A stretch of DNA of 35,240 nt from Clostridium porci (GTDB lineage Bacteria; Bacillota; Clostridia; Lachnospirales; Lachnospiraceae). The position numbers and the translations under genes were made by a program. Below the pieces are notes generated by a model. The model made no database searches. It was not told the origin of the DNA and saw only the letters and a program-made list of their open reading frames with translations. The stretch is taken from contig NZ_VUMD01000026.1 of NCBI RefSeq assembly GCF_009696375.1, positions 1 to 35,240 on the forward strand. Reading direction: 5' to 3'. Shown here in pieces: positions 29,897 through 35,240 of the stretch; within the stretch, counting starts at the first letter, position 1, and each line of letters starts with the position of its first letter.

Positions 29897-31407
29897 TGAT
29901 CCACACTCCATTCTATTTCTTCCTCTCCAAAGGAAAAATCATAATCCTCATAACTGACCTCCTTAACCGCCGGATCTGGCTTCTGGCTTTGGGATACTAT
30001 GGTACAGCCTTGCCTCCCTCCGTCCTGAACATAGAAAGAAGCCGGGTTTTCTATTAGCATCTCACCTTTTGTTCTTCCTTCTACCGGGTGCAGCATCGTT
30101 TCATCATCAAAATAGTATGCTTGAAATTCCAGTAATTCGTTTCCCATCAAATACAGGAACCTGCCTTTGATATCTGGTAAAGCTGTAGCTGCTGTTGTGT
30201 TTAAAACAATTTCAGAAGCCGCTTTATCCGCGAATCTGCCGCACATACGAACGGGTATGTTATTTTTTATCTGGCCTGTCAAAACATTCGCGTCTGGACG
30301 CTGAACTCCCAAAAACAAGTTAATTCCGGTTGCCCTGGATAATCTGGCCAACGTTGAAATATACCCCTCCAACCGTTCATATATTTCACGCTCCTTTGAG
30401 GGTACTCCCTTTTTGTCTAGCATTTCTGCTATTTCATCACAAAAAACCCCGATTCTGGACAAATTCCTTCCGGTCTTTCGGTTATACTCCGGTAAGTTCT
30501 TTGCCCTGGTCTGCCGGAATAAAGCAAGCCTTGCCGCATTTTCTTTACATAGCATTTCTAATACTTCCGCTGCCCGTTCTCTGTCAGTTATTACTTCTCC
30601 ATATTCTTCATAATCCAGCCCAAACTCCACACCCCCTTTAAAATCAATCATATATACCTGAGCACCTTGGTTAACCAACTGCCATAAACAACAACGCAGT
30701 ATAACGGACTTTCCAGACCCAGTCTCTCCGGCAGCTAATACATGAGGGGTTCGGTTCAAGTTAAATGATATGGGAGCTAACATCCCTTTCCCTATTACAA
30801 TTACCCCATCTTCAGCAGCCATATAATCATCGTTCCAAACTAATTTTTCCGGTATCTTGTATTCACTTCCAACTGCCAGCATTTGGATAATCCGCTTACT
30901 GCCCTTATTCTCCAGCTTAAGAATGGTACAGTCCAGGGCTGTTTCCAGCTGGAGGATCTTTTTTCTCCACTCTCCAATGCTGATATTGCTTTTAAAGGTA
31001 TACAAGACACGCTTGTCCCTGTCCTCCTTTTCTCCTAAATACAGGGGGTATTTTCCTGTTTTCTCCCTGAAGCCGATCTCCTTAAATTTCTGGAAGTATT
31101 CCGCCTGTTTGATCGTAATGGCACTGCCTATGATCGCAAGACAGATAACCGGGCTACAGAGTAAGACAATGTATATCATATTCCGCATCCAGCTCCCCAT
31201 CCCAGCCGCCTCCAGCCATTCCATTACCAGCCCTTTTTTCATCCAGGCTACCCCCGCGATTACTATTCCTATCAAAAAAACCGCAAGATTCTTCAGCTTA
31301 TTCAGGCGTTTTCCCCCATACCATATAGCTATCAGAAATTTGCCTATAAATCTTATTAATCCTTCCGCCATTCCATTGATCAGGCGATCCAATTCACTGT
31401 TCGTCAT
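29893..31407 (-). CDS. FtsK/SpoIIIE-like coupling ATPase (TcpA-like)
   Basis: The 504-residue protein brings transferred DNA to the channel and moves it. Two membrane segments (LAVFLIGIVIAGVAWM and MIYIVLLCSPVICLAIIGSA) lie in the first 100 residues. The FtsK-type motor follows: HVLAAGETGSGKSVILRCCL with Walker A Lys233, VYMIDFKGGVEFGL, then RIGVFCDEIAEML (Walker B) and NLFLGVQRPDANVLTGQIKN. The C-terminal 70 residues are acidic. The length and order fit TcpA of pCW3 and Orf21 of Tn916. AAGGAG lies 7 nt before the ATG, which overlaps the sortase gene by 14 nt. Such proteins in Tn916 relatives serve relaxase-dependent transfer; the relaxase gene is not in this window. Confidence 0.93.
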   Translation of the reverse strand: MTNSELDRLINGMAEGLIRFIGKFLIAIWYGGKRLNKLKNLAVFLIGIVIAGVAWMKKGLVMEWLEAAGMGSWMRNMIYIVLLCSPVICLAIIGSAITIKQAEYFQKFKEIGFREKTGKYPLYLGEKEDRDKRVLYTFKSNISIGEWRKKILQLETALDCTILKLENKGSKRIIQMLAVGSEYKIPEKLVWNDDYMAAEDGVIVIGKGMLAPISFNLNRTPHVLAAGETGSGKSVILRCCLWQLVNQGAQVYMIDFKGGVEFGLDYEEYGEVITDRERAAEVLEMLCKENAARLALFRQTRAKNLPEYNRKTGRNLSRIGVFCDEIAEMLDKKGVPSKEREIYERLEGYISTLARLSRATGINLFLGVQRPDANVLTGQIKNNIPVRMCGRFADKAASEIVLNTTAATALPDIKGRFLYLMGNELLEFQAYYFDDETMLHPVEGRTKGEMLIENPASFYVQDGGRQGCTIVSQSQKPDPAVKEVSYEDYDFSFGEEEIEWSVDQ

Positions 31408-32104
31408 TCACATTCTCCTTAAAAGCCTGTACCAGCAGCCGCTTATCGCTTCCATGGCAAGTAGACAACGTGAGGATCTTGGTCGGAGCTTTCGGCGCTT
31501 CTGGGAAGTCCACAATGGATCTCCGGATCATATTATCCAGGTATTCCCCCTGTTCCGCTTCATCTCGGAAAGAATATGTGTACGGCTCTGCATCCTTTTC
31601 ACTGATTAACTGCACCGAAAAGATTCTATACCGGAAGGTCTTACCGTCCTTTTGCACTTCAATGACAGGATTCTCTTCACAATATTTCTTTTCTAAATAG
31701 TTTTTCAATGAGCCGAACATACTTCCATTTTTCATGTTATGCGCAAAAATCACTGTATTGGGATCTACAAAGGCATCCTGCGCTCTCCGAATGAACGGAG
31801 TTCCGGCTATACTTTCATTTCCATAAAACCCGGTTTTTAAGTAATCTTTCTTAGATTCCATGACAACCGGATAGTCTATGGCTGTTCCTGGAATCCGGAT
31901 CCACCCGATGTAATCAGAATTCACCTCTTTTAACCTATCATCCATTAATTCAGGCGCTTGCTCCACTCTTTTTACTTCCTCACTCAAAACCTGATATTCC
32001 CTATCTGCCCTTTTATACTTCATCCAGGTATGCGCAAGATGAAACAGTGATAGACAGAAGATAAAAAAAGCAATTAAGAACTGTATCTTTTTTCTCATTC
32101 TCAT
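31394..32104 (-). CDS. Class B sortase
   Basis: The 236-residue protein has an N-terminal membrane anchor (FLIAFFIFCLSLFHLAHTW). It cleaves a C-terminal sorting signal and links the surface protein to peptidoglycan or to pilin Lys residues. Class B features are present: YIGWIRIPGTAIDYPVV, FAHNMKNGSMFGSL with catalytic His122, LTLSTCHGSDKRLLVQA with Cys216 and Arg222. The likely substrate is the Cna-B protein at the right end of the window, which carries a TPRTGD-type signal, and perhaps the giant adhesin at the left end. The start overlaps the previous gene by 4 nt; an in-frame ATG 6 nt later is also possible. Confidence 0.93.
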   Translation of the reverse strand: MRMRKKIQFLIAFFIFCLSLFHLAHTWMKYKRADREYQVLSEEVKRVEQAPELMDDRLKEVNSDYIGWIRIPGTAIDYPVVMESKKDYLKTGFYGNESIAGTPFIRRAQDAFVDPNTVIFAHNMKNGSMFGSLKNYLEKKYCEENPVIEVQKDGKTFRYRIFSVQLISEKDAEPYTYSFRDEAEQGEYLDNMIRRSIVDFPEAPKAPTKILTLSTCHGSDKRLLVQAFKENVNDEQ

Positions 32105-32391
32105 ACCCCTATCATGCTATGCAGCTGGTCTATTACTTCTAGAAAGATTATTCCAAGCTCTGTCCTGGGAGCGGCGTATATAAGCGCTATCAACCCTACA
32201 GAAGCAAGCGTTAGCAATATCACCTCGCTTACCTTACGGATTATATCGGCTATAACCTCTAGCAGCCTCTTTTTTTTCACTTGTATAATTCCAGGCTCCC
32301 GTACCTTATATTTTTTGCGTAGATGTTTCTGCTCCTGAGCAAAGGCCCGCTTCTCAGCAGCCAAAGCCTCCAAACGTTTTTTATACCTCAT
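32101..32391 (-). CDS. Small basic membrane protein before the sortase
   Basis: The protein has 96 residues. The first 50 are strongly basic and alpha-helical (EALAAEKRAFAQEQKHLRKK, VKKKRLLEVIADIIRKV), then one membrane segment (VILLTLASVGLIALIYAA) and a short extracellular tail. It overlaps the ATPase-like gene by 11 nt and the sortase gene by 4 nt, so all are translated in a coupled way. Small proteins of this form are common in Tcp operons but I know no defined role. It may help place the sortase or surface protein. Confidence 0.72.
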   Translation of the reverse strand: MRYKKRLEALAAEKRAFAQEQKHLRKKYKVREPGIIQVKKKRLLEVIADIIRKVSEVILLTLASVGLIALIYAAPRTELGIIFLEVIDQLHSMIGV

Positions 32392-32947
32392 GTCCTGTAC
32401 CTAACACATATTCGTAAATATCATTTTCTGTATAGGTAAATGGATCGGGCGTATACATGGCAAAGTATGTATTCTCTTTTTTATCCCCCATAAGCTCTTT
32501 TACATCCTTTTGCTCGCTCTGTGCAACAAAGGAGAAGATATAGCTTACATTTAGATAGCCAGGATCTTCTATCACCCGTTCCATATACTCTATTTCATTG
32601 GCCTTAGTGCCACCAACAACCACCCGTATATCTTGCTCAAAGTATGCTATTGTATAATCCGGGCTGTCAATGTACCCATAATCCTTCACAAGATAATCAT
32701 ACCTGTGCTGGTTCGCTAAAATGATCTGCTTTCCTGTATACATAGGAATTGAGCGGCACCGTATAACATTATATTTATCAATCGTTACATCTTCGTATAT
32801 CTCTACCAGGTTCTTTAAATAATCATGTTCTCCCATTTCCACATAGGCCGCGCGATAGCCTAAACCTTGCAAACATAACACGATTTGCAGCGCCTGCGTT
32901 GTTGTCCCTATACGCGGCTGGCACCCAATTACTCCAACTGTCCTCAA
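32381..32947 (-). CDS. ParA/MinD-fold protein with degenerate P-loop
   Basis: The 188-residue protein starts at a TTG at 32947 that overlaps the stop of the surface-protein gene (TTGA), with GGAGG 10 nt upstream. The N-terminus TVGVIGCQPRIGTTTQALQI is laid out like the deviant Walker A of ParA/MinD proteins, but both Lys are missing (QPRIGTT where KGGxGKTT is expected). It continues with VLCLQGLGYRAAYVEMGEHD, YDYLVKDYGYIDS and VVVGGTKANEIEYM, as in the Rossmann-like core of that fold. It is probably a non-hydrolysing or altered nucleotide-binding protein that positions the sortase or surface machinery, analogous to a CpaE/TadZ role. This role is inferred. Confidence 0.7.
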   Translation of the reverse strand: MRTVGVIGCQPRIGTTTQALQIVLCLQGLGYRAAYVEMGEHDYLKNLVEIYEDVTIDKYNVIRCRSIPMYTGKQIILANQHRYDYLVKDYGYIDSPDYTIAYFEQDIRVVVGGTKANEIEYMERVIEDPGYLNVSYIFSFVAQSEQKDVKELMGDKKENTYFAMYTPDPFTYTENDIYEYVLGTGHEV

Positions 32948-35240
32948 TCGTTCTCTTCCTCCTCTTTTTTCTTGCTGGCAAGTATCTGTAATATGATTAC
33001 AACCAGCCATATAATTACTATGAGAGCCAACCCTCCCGCTGCTAACGCAATCGGATGAGCCGCCAACCATTGGATAAAAGCGTTCAGTTTATCCCTCAAA
33101 GAAAGCTTTACCGTTTGCTCTGTCTTATCTACAGGCTCTCCTAAATCTGTCTCGTCTGCATCAGGAATCGCTTCGTAAATTGCTTCGGTAGCGCTGGCAG
33201 GTACAGCGTCCATTAATACTAAGCCCTCATAGACTGCCTTTACATCTGCTATGCGCTTTTCTCCCTGGGCTAATGCCTGCCTGTAGATGATCCCGTTTTC
33301 TCCCATCCATGGCTGGCCTGTCCACTCTGCCGATAGGATTCTGTAAAAGTCCGGGCTTACATGAATCAGTTGCAGCAGCTCCTTTTCATAGCCCTTAAAA
33401 GGATGTTCCTCCTGATTGGGAATTAATACATCCCCTAACGCAAAGCTATCCGCGTCCGCTGATTCAACCGTGATTAAAAATTGAAATCCGTTTACCCATC
33501 TATAATCACTGTATTCGTAGCTTTTCAGGGGAACGGTTACATTCGTAACCGCCCCTGTCAGATGATCCCTGGCTTCTATCACCGCGCTGTCTGGTATTCT
33601 GTCAGCCTGCTCTACCGAATCATAGGTTATGGTATCGCTTACTAGTTCCTCTCTTGCCGAAATTTGCGTTTCTATAACCTTATACTCTTTTAGTTTGTAT
33701 TCCTTTCCTTCATATTGGTACGTAGCTTCCGGCTTTGCAAGCTTCGATTCATCTACTTGCGGTTCTGACTGTACCTTTAAGATCTCTCTTCCCTGTATGC
33801 GCTCAATCTCCACCTTATCCGCATTGGACAGCGTTGCTATAGCAGGCTTTTCCTGCGCCGCGTAAGCGGTTTCCGTATATAGATTGCTTACACTCATCAC
33901 TACGGCAAGCAACAGCAGGCTTAAAAGCGTATCTCTTTTCCGCTTCTTACCCTTCCAGAAATACTTAATTCCTGTGCCTGCCATGGCTGCCATTGACAGG
34001 ATTAACAGAATCACATATAGCATAATTGGCGTATCATCTCCTGTTCTTGGTGTATTGGGAGATCCAAAGGAAACCATTCCCCTACCTGCCAGTCCAGAGC
34101 TATAAGAAGCCATTACCTTTCCTATTTTCTGAATCTTTGAGTTAAACAATGTTGTGGTCCCGGTAATCTCTCCATTTTCCTGTATGCTAAATTCATAGGT
34201 GCTTGTTAATTTCTGATAGCCTTTCGGAGCTTCCACCTCCTTTATATGGTACACGCCAATATGAGGCGCTTTAAAGCTTATGGAACCCTCATCATTCGTC
34301 ATTTCACTGGATACTATGTTATTATCACTATCTAAAATTTCTAAACGCACTCCAGAAATCGGTTTACCCGTCTCAGCATCACGCTTCTTTATGACAACAT
34401 TTGTATATGGGGTATTGACAATTTCATAATTTCCCTTTATTCCTCCTTCTCCCACTGTAATGTAAAATGTCTCACTGCTTAAATAGTATCCTTCTGGGGC
34501 TTTTGTCTCCTTAACCGTATAGGTCCCTGCTTCCGGCTTCTTAATTGTCACTTTCCCATTATGATCAGCTATAGCCGTCTCTAATATGCTTCCATCACTA
34601 CGGTAAATCTTAAATTCCGCCCCAGGAAGAGCCTTTCCAGCTCCATCCGTCTTTTTAAATGAAATATATTCTGCCTGGGGTGGTTTACCTCCCCCTCCTC
34701 CAGAAAGCCGGTTCTCATATTTGAATACCTGGGCTTCGCTGTTATCCTCTGTTATCCTAACCTCCTTATCTTCTCCCTTCCTGTATCCTCCTGGAGCCTC
34801 CAGCTCCCGGATCAGGTATGTCCCTTCCTTCAGGCCATAGAATGTCTGTCCCCTTCCTTCCTCGGAAGTCCATTCCCGGATAACCTCCCCGGTTTCCTTA
34901 CGGATCAGCTGCAGCCTGGCACCGCCCAGAAGGCTTCCTGATGGCCTTGTTTTCTCTATTTCCACAATGGAAGTATAGTTTCGCATCGTTAACTTGGGAA
35001 TCTCCGTCATTCCATCCGTGATAGTAAACAGGATCGGCTCTGCCAGTACCTTAAACCCGTCAGGAGCTTTGCTCTCAACCAGCCTGTATTCACCTGCCTT
35101 TAAATTCTTTGTATAATGGCTCTGCCGGCCTGTCACCCACTCATCTACTGTTTCCCATGTATCTGTACCTGTCCTGCGCTCCATCCGCAGTTCTGCCCCT
35201 TCCAACCACTGATCCGTATCTCCTAAGAACTTATCTGTCT
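32944..35240 (-). CDS. SpaA/Cna-B surface protein fused to a second membrane-anchored exported domain (5' end outside window)
   Basis: The frame is open to the right edge, with 764 visible residues. The N-terminal half has four Cna-B units (EMIVEIEKTRPSGS-type starts and ends such as ESKAPDGF, ELEAPGGY, ETKAPEGYY, EVEAPKGYQ). It then reaches a complete sorting signal: PNTPRTGDD (about 34040-34060), hydrophobic IMLYVILLILSMAAMAGTG and basic WKGKKRKR. The frame does not stop: it runs at once into a second signal-like helix (LLSLLLLAVVMSVSNLY, AYAA), a beta-rich domain of about 240 residues, and a C-terminal helix (AGGLALIVIIWLVVIILQIL) with a KKKEEEEND tail. Proteins like the first half anchor the cell wall during mating in this class of element. 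No sequence error is obvious. Confidence 0.85.
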   Translation of the reverse strand, partial: TDKFLGDTDQWLEGAELRMERRTGTDTWETVDEWVTGRQSHYTKNLKAGEYRLVESKAPDGFKVLAEPILFTITDGMTEIPKLTMRNYTSIVEIEKTRPSGSLLGGARLQLIRKETGEVIREWTSEEGRGQTFYGLKEGTYLIRELEAPGGYRKGEDKEVRITEDNSEAQVFKYENRLSGGGGGKPPQAEYISFKKTDGAGKALPGAEFKIYRSDGSILETAIADHNGKVTIKKPEAGTYTVKETKAPEGYYLSSETFYITVGEGGIKGNYEIVNTPYTNVVIKKRDAETGKPISGVRLEILDSDNNIVSSEMTNDEGSISFKAPHIGVYHIKEVEAPKGYQKLTSTYEFSIQENGEITGTTTLFNSKIQKIGKVMASYSSGLAGRGMVSFGSPNTPRTGDDTPIMLYVILLILSMAAMAGTGIKYFWKGKKRKRDTLLSLLLLAVVMSVSNLYTETAYAAQEKPAIATLSNADKVEIERIQGREILKVQSEPQVDESKLAKPEATYQYEGKEYKLKEYKVIETQISAREELVSDTITYDSVEQADRIPDSAVIEARDHLTGAVTNVTVPLKSYEYSDYRWVNGFQFLITVESADADSFALGDVLIPNQEEHPFKGYEKELLQLIHVSPDFYRILSAEWTGQPWMGENGIIYRQALAQGEKRIADVKAVYEGLVLMDAVPASATEAIYEAIPDADETDLGEPVDKTEQTVKLSLRDKLNAFIQWLAAHPIALAAGGLALIVIIWLVVIILQILASKKKEEEEND

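Overview
The window looks like part of a conjugative plasmid, or a plasmid-like integrative conjugative element, from a gut Firmicute, probably Lachnospiraceae or a related Clostridia family. The grounds are a Gram-positive (Tcp/Tn916-type) transfer operon with a class B sortase, Cna-B/SpaA surface proteins, AGGAGG-type ribosome sites, and AT-rich control regions with TTGACA/TATAAT promoters. The host call is an inference. No relaxase, rRNA or tRNA lies in the window.

Layout from left to right. (1) 1-8113, minus strand: the N-terminal 2,704 residues of a giant Cna-B adhesin that runs off the left edge. A secreted CAP-domain protein sits upstream of it. (2) 9079-9420: a type I toxin-antitoxin locus with a 27-residue membrane toxin, an SD-hiding hairpin and a convergent antisense RNA. 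(3) 9556-11671: a DUF457 membrane hydrolase, a cytosine-5 methyltransferase, an overprinted second reading frame inside it, and an adenine-N6 methyltransferase. No restriction enzyme is present, so these are probably orphan, protective methyltransferases. (4) 11971-15858: the strangest part. A 189-residue FimB/FimE-sized tyrosine recombinase lies between perfect 27-bp inverted repeats. A strong outward promoter abuts the right repeat. On one side is a two-gene operon of unknown function. On the other is an operon encoding a tyrosine recombinase fused to an ADP-ribosyltransferase domain. (5) 15859-18130: an AT-rich tandem array holding three decayed copies of the parA 5' end, then a parA/ribbon-helix-helix partition pair. 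(6) 18144-19275: a YoeB/RelB-type toxin-antitoxin pair framed by IS200/IS605-like hairpins and debris, with an antitoxin remnant. (7) 19276-21281: a replication module with four TAGACT iterons at 30-33 bp spacing, a winged-helix initiator, and an antisense RNA opposite the initiator leader with an attenuator-like terminator. (8) 21362-35240, minus strand: a tightly coupled transfer operon. In transcription order it encodes a SpaA-type surface protein, a degenerate P-loop ATPase-like protein, a small membrane protein, sortase B, an FtsK/TcpA coupling ATPase, TcpC, a TcpD/VirB2-like protein, TcpE, a VirB4-type ATPase, a C39-like hydrolase, a membrane-anchored protein and a TcpH/VirB6-like channel protein.

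Together these give an element that copies itself (iterons, Rep, antisense control), segregates (ParA/ParB), penalises loss (two toxin-antitoxin loci), evades host restriction (methyltransferases), adheres to mating partners (sortase, Cna-B proteins) and transfers (Tcp apparatus). The part I cannot match to anything known is the combination at 11971-15858: an apparent invertible promoter whose present orientation fires antisense into a recombinase-ADP-ribosyltransferase gene, and whose flipped orientation would switch on an uncharacterised two-gene operon.
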